DNA of 28,249 nt from a virus, in the IMG/VR virus record IMGVR_UViG_3300022821_000086, positions 1 to 28,249 of that record. One strand, written 5' to 3'. Below the pieces are notes generated by a model. The model was not told the DNA's origin and did no database searches. It was given only the letters and a program-made list of their open reading frames with translations. Within the stretch, counting starts at the first letter, position 1. Each line of letters begins with the position of its first letter. The position numbers and the translations under genes are program-made. Below are positions 1-5,217 of this stretch, piece by piece.

Positions 1-289
1 CCTCAGCTTCATGCGTCAAGATGAAAGCTTTGCGACCGCGCTGGGTTGATACTTTATGAAAGAAACGTGCTTGTACGTAAGTTGAGACGCCTTGCTGCCT
101 GCCTTTTAAGCATAGCGCCCTGACCTTTCCTGTTTCTTTAAGTTGCGCCTCTAAGCGTTCATGCAGATAGTTTTGCGCTCTATTGAGAATGAACGGCTCA
201 ATGCGGCCTGCCTTCGTTCGAATATTAAGAAAGTTTCGAGCGAATAAGGGTAATGACTTAAGTATGCGAATAAGCTTGTCATCAGACAC
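1..289 (-). CDS. Terminase large subunit, N-terminal part (runs off the left edge)
   Basis: The ATPase/nuclease motor that packages phage DNA into the prohead. The visible 96 residues include an EPFILNRAQ stretch and then LKGRQQGVSTYVQARFFH, a Walker A-like RxQGxST motif of large terminases, followed by a hydrophobic strand (AFILTHEAE). No ATG fits. The best start is GTG at 289-287, which overlaps the stop of the preceding small gene, and the frame closes upstream at a TGA at 343-341. The Shine-Dalgarno is weak, so translation is probably coupled. It follows the small terminase gene on the same strand, as in P22-like phages. The nuclease domain lies outside the window. The family call is confident; the exact start is less so. 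Confidence 0.85.
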   Translation of the reverse strand, partial: MSDDKLIRILKSLPLFARNFLNIRTKAGRIEPFILNRAQNYLHERLEAQLKETGKVRALCLKGRQQGVSTYVQARFFHKVSTQRGRKAFILTHEAE

Positions 290-464
290 GCTTGATACCG
301 AGTCCGTTGATAACTTCTTGGTTTTCAGGGTAATTTGTTTTCATGAAATCTGTCATCCAAGCAATAAGCTCAGGGTGTTTGTCGAGGTCTATCGTGCCGT
401 CAGACTCTCTGTGAGAATTAACCCAGTTTTTCCAGTTGTCGAAGTCTTCATATACAGCAGTCAT
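282..464 (-). CDS. Small hypothetical protein between the terminase subunits
   Basis: A 60-aa acidic protein (starts MTAVYEDFDNWKNWV) with no domain I recognise. The ATG at 464 has a ribosome-binding site in TTTTAGGATTAAC. A longer reading frame starting at 560 would translate straight through the tRNA-like element (its GRGFESRH segment is the translated T-arm), so the short start is chosen. Its TGA overlaps the beginning of the large terminase gene, suggesting translational coupling. The function is unknown; its place between terS and terL suggests a packaging accessory or simply a co-transcribed small gene. Confidence 0.6.
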   Translation of the reverse strand: MTAVYEDFDNWKNWVNSHRESDGTIDLDKHPELIAWMTDFMKTNYPENQEVINGLGIKRV

Positions 465-480
465 GTTAATCCTAAAAGGT

Positions 481-592
481 GACAAATGACGGGATTCGAA
501 CCCGCGACCAACCTGTACTACGCCGCCGCACTTGAATGCCTGTTGGCTAATAGGCGACATCAGGGTTATGACCTGGCTTCACCTACATTTGT
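481..592 (-). tRNA. tRNA-like element, possible CGC anticodon, oversized variable region
   Basis: On the minus strand a T-arm GCGGGTTCGAATCCCGT (505-489) sits next to an acceptor stem ACAAATG (592-586) / CATTTGT (488-482) with T8 and A9 in place. A D-arm with a GGT/ACC stem occupies 583-564, and a 5-bp anticodon stem CTGAT/ATTAG (563-547) holds loop GTCGCCT, giving anticodon CGC (Ala) after U33. The region between anticodon arm and T-arm is 41 nt, far longer than in normal class II tRNAs, though CCAAC/GTTGG could close it. Base 37 is C, CCA is not encoded, and the acceptor pairing extends to 9 bp. It could be a functional odd tRNA, a tRNA with an insertion, or a decayed copy. It lies just after the small terminase stop. 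Confidence 0.5.
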
Positions 593-594
593 CA

Positions 595-957
595 TTAATC
601 ACTCAACTTATCAATAAGCTTTTCGACGAGAGAATCAGAGTTTGATTTGAAGTCTTTTTCTTCAGCGTAGTCTTCACGAAAACGATTCTTCATTGTGAAA
701 ATCCAAGGTGCGCCGCCAAAACCTTTAAGGTCGCCGCGAATACCTTCTTCACCTAAATCTTCCCACACTGTCTGAGCATGCTGAACGCCAAGGTTTAACG
801 CCTCAGCAAATTCAGGGTGCGTATCTCGCCAGTTGTACAATGTCTTTCTGCAAACACCACACGCAACGCAAACAGCCGCTAAACTCTTGCCTTTCGACAA
901 AACTTCAACGGCTGTTCCACAATATTCAGGCTTATATAAAGACTCTTTCCACATCAT
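595..957 (-). CDS. Terminase small subunit
   Basis: A 120-aa DNA-recognition subunit of the packaging terminase. Residues about 18-50 (VLSKGKSLAAVCVACGVCR then KTLYNWRDTHPEF) form a helix-turn-helix of the kind found in phage small terminases. The middle has the GAPWIFTMKNRFREDY pattern typical of this family, and the C-terminus is charged. Two adjacent ATGs (957 and 954) follow an AAAGG ribosome-binding site. The gene is upstream of the large subunit on the same strand, separated by a tRNA-like element and one small gene. The call is based on motif and context. Confidence 0.85.
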   Translation of the reverse strand: MMWKESLYKPEYCGTAVEVLSKGKSLAAVCVACGVCRKTLYNWRDTHPEFAEALNLGVQHAQTVWEDLGEEGIRGDLKGFGGAPWIFTMKNRFREDYAEEKDFKSNSDSLVEKLIDKLSD

Positions 958-999
958 AAAAACCTTTTAGTGTGTAATCGAAATACAGTTTGCGTACAA

Positions 1000-1173
1000 T
1001 TACGGTCCAGCTTGCTTGTTACTGTGCTCACCTTTCATGCTACCGTCAGCTTTGCCGGGCTCTGCATACTTAGGCTGTTCATTGTACTGTTCGCGACACA
1101 TTTTACCATACATGCTTGGAACTGTATAATGTGAGTTGTCTGCTTTTTCATAATCAAAATTCTTTTCTTTCAT
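1000..1173 (-). CDS. Small hydrophilic protein of unknown function
   Basis: A 57-aa polar protein beginning MKEKNFDYEKADNSHYTVPS and ending in a Gly/Lys/Ser-rich tail. No domain is recognised. The ATG at 1173 is preferred over an upstream GTG (1182) because GGAG lies 8 nt before it. It is the first gene of the leftward packaging transcript, 42 nt before terS, downstream of a plausible promoter at 1218-1245. Confidence 0.55.
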   Translation of the reverse strand: MKEKNFDYEKADNSHYTVPSMYGKMCREQYNEQPKYAEPGKADGSMKGEHSNKQAGP

Positions 1174-1217
1174 GATAAACACTCCGTGTCGCTTAATGAA
1201 TGAGTAAATGCAACGCT

Positions 1218-1245
1218 ATTATCTGAGGATATCATATACAAACAA
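1218..1245 (-). promoter_or_regulatory. Putative promoter for the leftward packaging genes
   Basis: On the minus strand TTGTTT (1245-1240), a 16-nt spacer and GATAAT (1223-1218) resemble a sigma-70 promoter. It lies about 45 nt upstream of the 57-aa gene start. It is moderate, not consensus. Confidence 0.4.
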
Positions 1246-1299
1246 ACAAACCAATACACGCACGCACCCAAAGTTAATACGGAACGCCCCACCAAAAAG

Positions 1300-1308
1300 T
1301 TATCCACA
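1300..1308 (+). other. Single consensus DnaA box
   Basis: TTATCCACA is a perfect DnaA box. It stands alone in the 289-nt non-coding stretch 1174-1462 between the divergent leftward packaging genes and the rightward small-gene operon. No second box is seen nearby. It may be a host DnaA regulatory or accessory replication site, or a chance match. Confidence 0.4.
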
Positions 1309-1387
1309 ATTTATGGGCACAACCCTGTGAATCGCACATGCTTTACGTTAATAATCATAAGCATAATAAAAAGGTCATATTTTAATC

Positions 1388-1402
1388 TGTCAACTGTTGA
1401 CA
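1388..1402. promoter_or_regulatory. 15-bp palindromic operator
   Basis: TGTCAACTGTTGACA is a perfect inverted repeat (7-bp arms around one base). Its right arm contains the -35 hexamer of the promoter at 1397-1425, the classic position of a repressor operator. The half-site with its flank, TGTTGACATAT, recurs exactly over the -35 of the early promoter at 6596-6606, so one regulator may act on both. Confidence 0.6.
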
Positions 1403-1425
1403 TATAACTAAGTGACATGTACAAT
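1397..1425 (+). promoter_or_regulatory. Sigma-70 promoter of the 1463-1985 operon
   Basis: TTGACA (1397-1402), a 17-nt spacer and TACAAT (1420-1425), one base from full consensus. It is 37 nt upstream of the first start codon and overlapped by a perfect palindrome. Confidence 0.75.
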
Positions 1426-1462
1426 GGGTTCAAGTTAGCAAATGCAAAAAATGGAGCAAGAT

Positions 1463-1648
1463 ATGACAACAACATACACAATAAACGTCCACCCGCGCGA
1501 TAGTATTTATCAGCAATACGCGTTTACTGCAACATTTGACAATTATGACGGCGCACCGATTGACCATGAGACACCGAGCGATGATAAAATAGGCCATGGT
1601 GATACAGAGATACACGCAATGTTAGATTTATTGGAGCAGTCAGAATGA
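1463..1648 (+). CDS. Hypothetical protein, first gene of a small rightward operon
   Basis: A 61-aa acidic protein beginning MTTTYTINVHPRDSIYQQYA, probably beta-rich at the N-terminus with a helical C-terminus (AMLDLLEQSE). The ATG at 1463 is chosen because GGAG is 6 nt upstream; an upstream in-frame ATG at 1442 lacks such a site. Its TGA overlaps the ATG of the next gene (ATGA), indicating coupling. The function is unknown. Small proteins made from a repressible consensus promoter are often early host-takeover or regulatory factors, but that is inference. Confidence 0.65.
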   Translation: MTTTYTINVHPRDSIYQQYAFTATFDNYDGAPIDHETPSDDKIGHGDTEIHAMLDLLEQSE

Positions 1649-1863
1649 ATATAGGTGAAGTTACACTCGAGCAGTTAATGGCTGAAGATTATTATGTGTT
1701 CATCAAGAACCATCCTAAATACGGTTACAATGTAAGTTTAGTGTCGGACGAGGTAGAAGATGATGTGATTGGCATTGGCGTTCATCCGGACGCGATAGAG
1801 TCATTTGCGTCCTTGTGCCGTACGTTTTTACGTGCGTACGAGAAATGCCAAGAGGAATTATGA
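1645..1863 (+). CDS. Hypothetical acidic protein
   Basis: 72 aa, beginning MNIGEVTLEQLMAEDYYVFI. It has a strongly acidic centre (SDEVEDDVIG) and a C-terminal helix (SFASLCRTFLRAYEKCQEEL). No domain is recognised. It overlaps the preceding gene by 4 nt and the following one by 4 nt, so all three are translationally coupled. The fold suggested by composition is a small alpha/beta protein; the function is unknown. Confidence 0.65.
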   Translation: MNIGEVTLEQLMAEDYYVFIKNHPKYGYNVSLVSDEVEDDVIGIGVHPDAIESFASLCRTFLRAYEKCQEEL

Positions 1864-1985
1864 AACAAGTATTAGGGCTTGCATGGGCTGCATGGCCGAA
1901 AGTACTGGGGTTTGCATGGGAGGTTGTTGTTCTTGGCGTCACACTAGGGTTGATTATAGCCTTGTGCGCGGTGCTTACCCCTTAA
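1860..1985 (+). CDS. Small membrane protein (41 aa)
   Basis: Starts at the ATG overlapping the TGA of the previous gene (TTATGA). The sequence begins MKQVLGLAWAAWPKVLGFAW and then has a hydrophobic segment, residues 21-39 (EVVVLGVTLGLIIALCAVL), fit to span the inner membrane. The first half contains a small internal repeat (VLGLAW / VLGFAW) that looks amphipathic. No family is recognised. Small membrane proteins in early phage operons can act in exclusion or inhibition, but nothing here proves it. Confidence 0.5.
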   Translation: MKQVLGLAWAAWPKVLGFAWEVVVLGVTLGLIIALCAVLTP

Positions 1986-1993
1986 CCCCAACT

Positions 1994-2025
1994 TCCAGCG
2001 AACTAGGAATCCAGCGTACTAGGCA
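1994..2025. repeat. Tandem 16-bp direct repeat at a convergent junction
   Basis: TCCAGCGAACTAGGAA is followed directly by TCCAGCGTACTAGGCA (14 of 16 identical). It spans the end of the rightward small operon and the stop codon of the cold-shock gene, with no clear hairpin. Its role is unknown. Confidence 0.6.
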
Positions 2026-2234
2026 TCTAATGTCACATTCTTAGCAACAATGCCTTTGGGTGATGATTTCGGTTCAAAACTGACTTTATCGCCCTTATCC
2101 AGCTTTTTGTATTTACCATCATTGGTAATTATGTCGCCGAAATGAATAAAATACTCTTCTTTTTCGGCTTGAATAAAGCCCCATCCCTTGGCGCTATTAA
2201 ACCAACTAACTTCGCCTTGGATTCGTTCCGACAT
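2019..2234 (-). CDS. Cold-shock domain protein (CspA family)
   Basis: A 71-aa single cold-shock (OB-fold) domain, the usual length of this family, that binds single-stranded nucleic acid and melts RNA structure. It begins MSERIQGEVSWFNSAKGWGF, with RNP1 KGWGFI at residues 16-21 and an RNP2-like YFIHF at 28-32 (canonical FVHF), then a KGDKVSFEP strand. The start has an AGGGG site 7 nt upstream. It appears to have its own extended -10 promoter. It is the last gene of the leftward early region. A role as RNA chaperone or transcription antiterminator during infection is inference. Confidence 0.9.
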   Translation of the reverse strand: MSERIQGEVSWFNSAKGWGFIQAEKEEYFIHFGDIITNDGKYKKLDKGDKVSFEPKSSPKGIVAKNVTLDA

Positions 2235-2264
2235 GCTTTGGCCCCTAAAATAAAATCACGGTTC

Positions 2265-2270
2265 ATTATA
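2265..2270 (-). promoter_or_regulatory. Extended -10 promoter of the cold-shock gene
   Basis: Minus strand TGTTATAAT (TATAAT at 2270-2265 preceded by TGT) is an extended -10 element with no good -35. It lies about 30 nt upstream of the cold-shock start. Confidence 0.5.
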
Positions 2271-2367
2271 ACATACCCTTGGTTCGTAGCCATGTGTTAG
2301 CTGCAAACCTTCCGGCATTGAATTTGGCGTGTTGATACCGCGCTCTAATGCAAGCGCGGAAATCCAT
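2266..2367 (-). CDS. Possible tiny basic protein (33 aa)
   Basis: Between dnaB-like and cold-shock genes a frame reads MDFRACIRARYQHAKFNAGR and ends RTKGML. A GTG at 2376 (three codons earlier) has GGGGG 6 nt upstream and is an alternative start. The peptide is strongly basic and helical, which would suit nucleic acid binding. Its last codons overlap the cold-shock -10 element. No family assigned; it could be chance. Confidence 0.35.
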   Translation of the reverse strand: MDFRACIRARYQHAKFNAGRFAANTWLRTKGML

Positions 2368-2419
2368 TGTATTCACATGAACCCCCGGTTATTCACCGGT
2401 CCTACTTCATAATAATACA

Positions 2420-3682
2420 TCATCTTTTCTTTCCTTTTAGGTAATCAATCTTATCTTCTATAGTCTCAAGCTTTTGGGTTTTGTAAGGCATTGGCCGCTC
2501 TTTGAAGCATCCTTCGTTAAAATCAAAGAACGCTTCGAAATTATTCCCGTGTCGGGATTTTCTGCACTTAGCTATAAATAAGTTAGGCTCCTGCTTTTCT
2601 ATTCCAATCCACAAGCTCGAGGAACGCACGCTACCGACCGAATCAGCAACATCCGAAGGATAGGGGCATCTATCACCCTCCGAGCGCTTAGAGGGGTCTC
2701 TATTGACCTGTGACAGGCATATAACAATGCAATTAAGGCTCATCGCCAGAGCTGCAAGCCTTTGTGTGATGTCGGCTATCTTTAAATCCTCACGGTCGTA
2801 TTTGCTCGAACTGGTCACGAGGCCAATGTAATCCACAACAATGACAGACAAGGGTTTTTTCATGGCATGTACTTTGCAGACCGTTTCGATGTATTCAATA
2901 TCAATACGAGGCTGGTCAAAAACACGTCCGTCAAGCAACCATGTGTTTACGTCATTGTTTGTAATGTGCTCCAAGCGCTCAAGTATTTCGTTTCGTTTCA
3001 TTTCTAAACTAAAAAACATAAACTGTTTCTCAGGATAATTTTTTATAATTTGATGCATAAAATACAAGCTAAAGAATGTTTTACCCACACCCGAAGCCCC
3101 GGCAACCGTTATCAACCCACAATTTCTAATTTCCTCAAACTGTTTAATGCCGCACGTGATGCTCGCATCATTTTTAAAGATACCGTTGTCACGTTCTTCG
3201 ACAATATCAATAAGCGTTGCACCGTAGCTCATTTTATCCAACCTTACGTCACCAATTTTTTGAGCGCCATCAATCATAATCTCAGCCGCCAACGACGCAA
3301 TCGGCTCCGCATCGCAAGCCGCCTTTGTTTTCTCCATGATTTTTAATTGAGCCCGCAAATCTTCAAAGATGTGCAATTCTTCAATATGCCTATGCAATGA
3401 CGACGCTGGGAAATAATTATTAACAATTGAGTTCATAACAATATCCTGTGTGTTATCACTAAGGCCCATACCAAAAAATGACGCTACATCGAACAACTGT
3501 TCTTGTTCGTAGCTTTTCCTGATAATATTGTATAGTTCCTTGTGTGCTGGTGCATAAAACAAGCTACTTTTTAGATTTAGCATTGCTTTTTGCACTTCAA
3601 GTGAATTTGGATCTCCATCCGAAATAAGCACCCCTAAAACCCCGAGTTCAGCTTCAGGGTTTTTTTTTACCTTTAAATTCAT
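2420..3682 (-). CDS. dnaB: Replicative DNA helicase, DnaB family
   Basis: A 420-aa hexameric 5'-3' helicase that unwinds the phage replication fork. An N-terminal DnaB domain (about residues 8-115; AELGVLGVLI and the YNIIR helix) is followed by a RecA-like core: Walker A GASGVGKT (195-202), FFSLEM (223-228), Walker B VIVVDY (280-285), SQVNR (324-328) and a KSRHGN arginine-finger region (375-380). Length is slightly under the bacterial enzyme. It lies 14 nt downstream of the initiator gene, the usual initiator-helicase pair, so this phage probably brings its own helicase and does not need a loader of the lambda P type (inference). Confidence 0.93.
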   Translation of the reverse strand: MNLKVKKNPEAELGVLGVLISDGDPNSLEVQKAMLNLKSSLFYAPAHKELYNIIRKSYEQEQLFDVASFFGMGLSDNTQDIVMNSIVNNYFPASSLHRHIEELHIFEDLRAQLKIMEKTKAACDAEPIASLAAEIMIDGAQKIGDVRLDKMSYGATLIDIVEERDNGIFKNDASITCGIKQFEEIRNCGLITVAGASGVGKTFFSLYFMHQIIKNYPEKQFMFFSLEMKRNEILERLEHITNNDVNTWLLDGRVFDQPRIDIEYIETVCKVHAMKKPLSVIVVDYIGLVTSSSKYDREDLKIADITQRLAALAMSLNCIVICLSQVNRDPSKRSEGDRCPYPSDVADSVGSVRSSSLWIGIEKQEPNLFIAKCRKSRHGNNFEAFFDFNEGCFKERPMPYKTQKLETIEDKIDYLKGKKR

Positions 3683-3696
3683 AAATTATCTCCATA

Positions 3697-4467
3697 TCAA
3701 TATAGTGTGCCGTCTAAATACTTCTGAAAATTGTCATCATTTATAATCGACGTAAAACCATTCTTTTGCCTCCTTCCTCTTTTGTTCGTGTATTCAGCTA
3801 AAAATCCTGGACAACTTTCTCTCAAGTCTTTCAGGAAGTCACGAAAACCCTGCTCCGTTAACGGAACTCCCACCTTCTTTTTCCAATACCTTTTAAAACA
3901 ATTAATCGCTTGCCGTGATTTAGCATCTAAAGATTTGGTCAATACATTAACCGATGGCTGCGGGCTCTCTGGAAGCTCCTCAGCGAAGATGGAAGCCAAG
4001 TCTAAAGGGGTTGCGCCCGAAGGGATAGATGCTATTGGCGAACAGGGTTCGCTAGTAGTATTTTCTTTATATTCTACTTCTTTATATTCTGTGGGCGGTG
4101 CAGCGCCCCATGAAAGGGCGGTAGAGCGCCCCATGGCAATATTTGTACAGGGCGGTGGAGCGCCCTCCTGTACAAATTCAACACTCTTTTCTGGTTGTAT
4201 TAAATACCTTTTGCCTGCCTGTTTTTTACGTATTAATTCGTTTTTTTCTTCTAGGAAAGTTAATGCCTGTTTAACCTGGCGAAGGCTTACTTCTGTTCGC
4301 ACAGCAATAGCTGGATTAGATAAAAAACAGGGAAGGTTTTTGTTCCAGAACTGGAAAATAGTTTCGTAAACATCAAGAAATGATAGGGTCATTCCTGGTA
4401 ATTTTCGGATATAGCGCGGCACAATAAAAAAAGTTTCTTCATAGACTTTTGCTTCTTTATTACTCAT
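3697..4467 (-). CDS. Replication initiator (lambda O-like organisation)
   Basis: 256 aa. The N-terminal part (residues 10-95) is a winged-helix domain of the type found in phage initiators (VPRYIRKLPGMTLSFLDVYE onward, then TEVSLRQVKQALTFLEEK). A Pro/Gly/Glu-rich linker (100-170) is encoded by the candidate origin iterons, and a C-terminal domain (175-256) is basic and could contact the helicase. The ATG at 4467 follows AGGAAG; a longer frame to 4560 has no such site. It precedes dnaB. DNA binding by the N-domain to its own iterons, as with lambda O, is the natural model. Sequence similarity to O itself is not claimed. Confidence 0.8.
   Translation of the reverse strand: MSNKEAKVYEETFFIVPRYIRKLPGMTLSFLDVYETIFQFWNKNLPCFLSNPAIAVRTEVSLRQVKQALTFLEEKNELIRKKQAGKRYLIQPEKSVEFVQEGAPPPCTNIAMGRSTALSWGAAPPTEYKEVEYKENTTSEPCSPIASIPSGATPLDLASIFAEELPESPQPSVNVLTKSLDAKSRQAINCFKRYWKKKVGVPLTEQGFRDFLKDLRESCPGFLAEYTNKRGRRQKNGFTSIINDDNFQKYLDGTLY
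4063..4090. repeat. Two AT-rich 13-mer direct repeats
   Basis: TTCTTTATATTCT occurs exactly at 4063-4075 and 4078-4090, two bases before the first GC-rich iteron. Position and composition resemble a DNA unwinding element. Confidence 0.75.
4093..4165. repeat. Three GC-rich iterons
   Basis: GGGCGGTGCAGCGCCC (4093-4108), GGGCGGTAGAGCGCCC (4116-4131) and GGGCGGTGGAGCGCCC (4150-4165) differ only at two or three central bases. Each is an imperfect inverted repeat (GGGCG/CGCCC), as expected for sites bound by a dimeric initiator. Spacing is 23 and 34 bp. Confidence 0.85.
4141..4177. repeat. 11-bp inverted repeat enclosing the third iteron
   Basis: ATTTGTACAGG (4141-4151) and CCTGTACAAAT (4167-4177) are perfect inverted copies separated by 15 bp of iteron, able to extrude as a cruciform or form an RNA hairpin. 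Confidence 0.8.
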
Positions 4468-4565
4468 GTTATACTTCCTGTGTTGTTGTAGTGAATGACG
4501 CTGTACCGGATGTACCCACTTACATGCTGATAACATGTAGGCTGTGGGGATGGAACCCATACTTT

Positions 4566-4979
4566 TTATATCACTTTTATTTCATCTAAATCTAATATTT
4601 TGTAGCTTTTCTCTATGTATTCCATGTATTCCTTTAGTAGAAATTCTTCACTTACATCTATAAATATTTGACGATTTACAAAGATTTCATTTTCATCCGC
4701 TAATATAAAATCAACATAAGCTTGTGCGCTTTCTTTGTATTCTCCGAAATAATTATTTACTTTCTTAATAAACAGTTTCTTGAAAGCATCATGATCAGCT
4801 TCATCATCAATCTCATCACGTTCAATCAAAACAATCTGATCTAGATTCTCCATAAATAACTCATCATCAAGGTATAGATGCCTGCAAGCCGAGATGAAAG
4901 CCTCGTGTTTATTATCTGCCTTAACCCTGAAGCACTGCATGTCCTTCATACCATCGAGTAAAAATAAAAATTCTTTCAC
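4566..4979 (-). CDS. Hypothetical acidic protein (137 aa)
   Basis: Starts at GTG 4979 with AAGGGG 6 nt upstream and begins (V/M)KEFLFLLDGMKDMQCFRVK. It is rich in Asp/Glu (RDEIDDEADHDAF) and probably mainly helical, without Cys motifs or membrane segments. No family recognised. It lies between the structured leader at 5094-5163 and the initiator gene; the roughly 100 nt between it and the initiator hold a hairpin (TTACATG...CATGTAG, about 4530-4551). It could be an early regulatory or DNA-mimic type protein by composition, but this is not supported further. Confidence 0.6.
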   Translation of the reverse strand: MKEFLFLLDGMKDMQCFRVKADNKHEAFISACRHLYLDDELFMENLDQIVLIERDEIDDEADHDAFKKLFIKKVNNYFGEYKESAQAYVDFILADENEIFVNRQIFIDVSEEFLLKEYMEYIEKSYKILDLDEIKVI

Positions 4980-4988
4980 AAAAACCCC

Positions 4989-5096
4989 TTAGTGTTTACA
5001 AAATTCAAGATAGCAAAAATCCCACCGTCTAAATAGTGCGATTAATTGAAACATATGTGTTGCGGTTTGGTGTGGTGTTTGGTAAACTGTGGTCAT
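4989..5096 (-). CDS. Possible small protein (35 aa) behind the duplicated leader hairpin
   Basis: The ATG at 5096 is the one that ends the second 35-bp leader repeat. The frame reads MTTVYQTPHQTATHMFQLIA and ends FCYLEFCKH, with two late cysteines. Its Shine-Dalgarno (AAGGA) is in the loop of the repeat hairpin, 11 nt upstream. It ends 9 nt before the 137-aa gene. No homology is known to me; it may be a real gene or a translated leader. Confidence 0.35.
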   Translation of the reverse strand: MTTVYQTPHQTATHMFQLIALFRRWDFCYLEFCKH

Positions 5097-5163
5097 ATTT
5101 AAGGCATCCTTAGTGCTTTAGGTATATTCATATTTAAGGCACCTCCAGTGCTTTATTTATATT
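5094..5163 (-). repeat. Two tandem 35-bp leader repeats, each a GGA-loop hairpin plus start codon
   Basis: Repeats 5094-5128 and 5129-5163 match at 29 of 35 positions. In the minus-strand RNA each folds as AAAGCAC...GTGC(C)TT, with loop UGGAG in the upstream copy and CUAAGGA in the downstream copy, each followed by AAAUAUG. A GGA in a hairpin loop that is also the Shine-Dalgarno is the known CsrA target pattern; the downstream copy contains AAGGAUG, close to the CsrA consensus. The same operon encodes a CsrA protein. The upstream AUG opens only a 10-codon leader frame (5099-5131). Confidence 0.65.
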
Positions 5164-5167
5164 CAAA

Positions 5168-5214
5168 GGGCTACGCCCAAGGTCCATTCTGTACGCCAAA
5201 TACAGGTTGGACCT
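5168..5214 (-). terminator. Two adjacent hairpins after the membrane-protein gene
   Basis: AGGTCCA..TGGACCT (5180-5186 / 5208-5214) encloses CTGTA/TACAG with a 7-nt loop. Next comes GGGC-TAC-GCCC (5168-5178), followed on the minus strand by TTTGAATATAAAT. It may be an attenuator or weak terminator, or an RNA-processing site, in the leftward operon just before the GGA-loop repeats. There is no clean T-tract. Confidence 0.4.
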
Positions 5215-5217
5215 ATC

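Larger units (their letters stand above)
4040..4180. other. Candidate origin of replication inside the initiator gene
   Basis: Three 16-bp iterons, each with dyad symmetry, are flanked on one side by an AT-rich stretch containing two 13-mers, TTCTTTATATTCT (4063-4075 and 4078-4090). All lie in the part of the initiator gene that encodes the flexible linker. This is the architecture of lambda ori within gene O (iterons next to an AT-rich unwinding region). Not proved experimentally. Confidence 0.65.

Noticed and set aside
183-482. Plus-strand 99-aa frame opposite the terminase genes
   Set aside because: It is antisense to the large terminase and the 60-aa gene, which have far better motif and context support.
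282-560. 92-aa reading frame that includes the tRNA-like element
   Set aside because: The first 32 residues translate the tRNA-like T-arm and variable region (GRGFESRH). The real start with a ribosome-binding site is at 464.
4093-4165. CRISPR-like array
   Set aside because: Only three short units with unequal spacing of 23 and 34 bp lie inside a coding region; they fit origin iterons, and no cas genes are present.
3731-4369. Plus-strand 212-aa frame opposite the initiator gene
   Set aside because: It is the shadow of the initiator coding sequence, with Cys/Ser-rich composition and no ribosome-binding site.
4470-4565. Second tRNA on the minus strand (GGGTTCCATCCC motif)
   Set aside because: The T-loop lacks the conserved purine, and no acceptor or anticodon stem can be matched.
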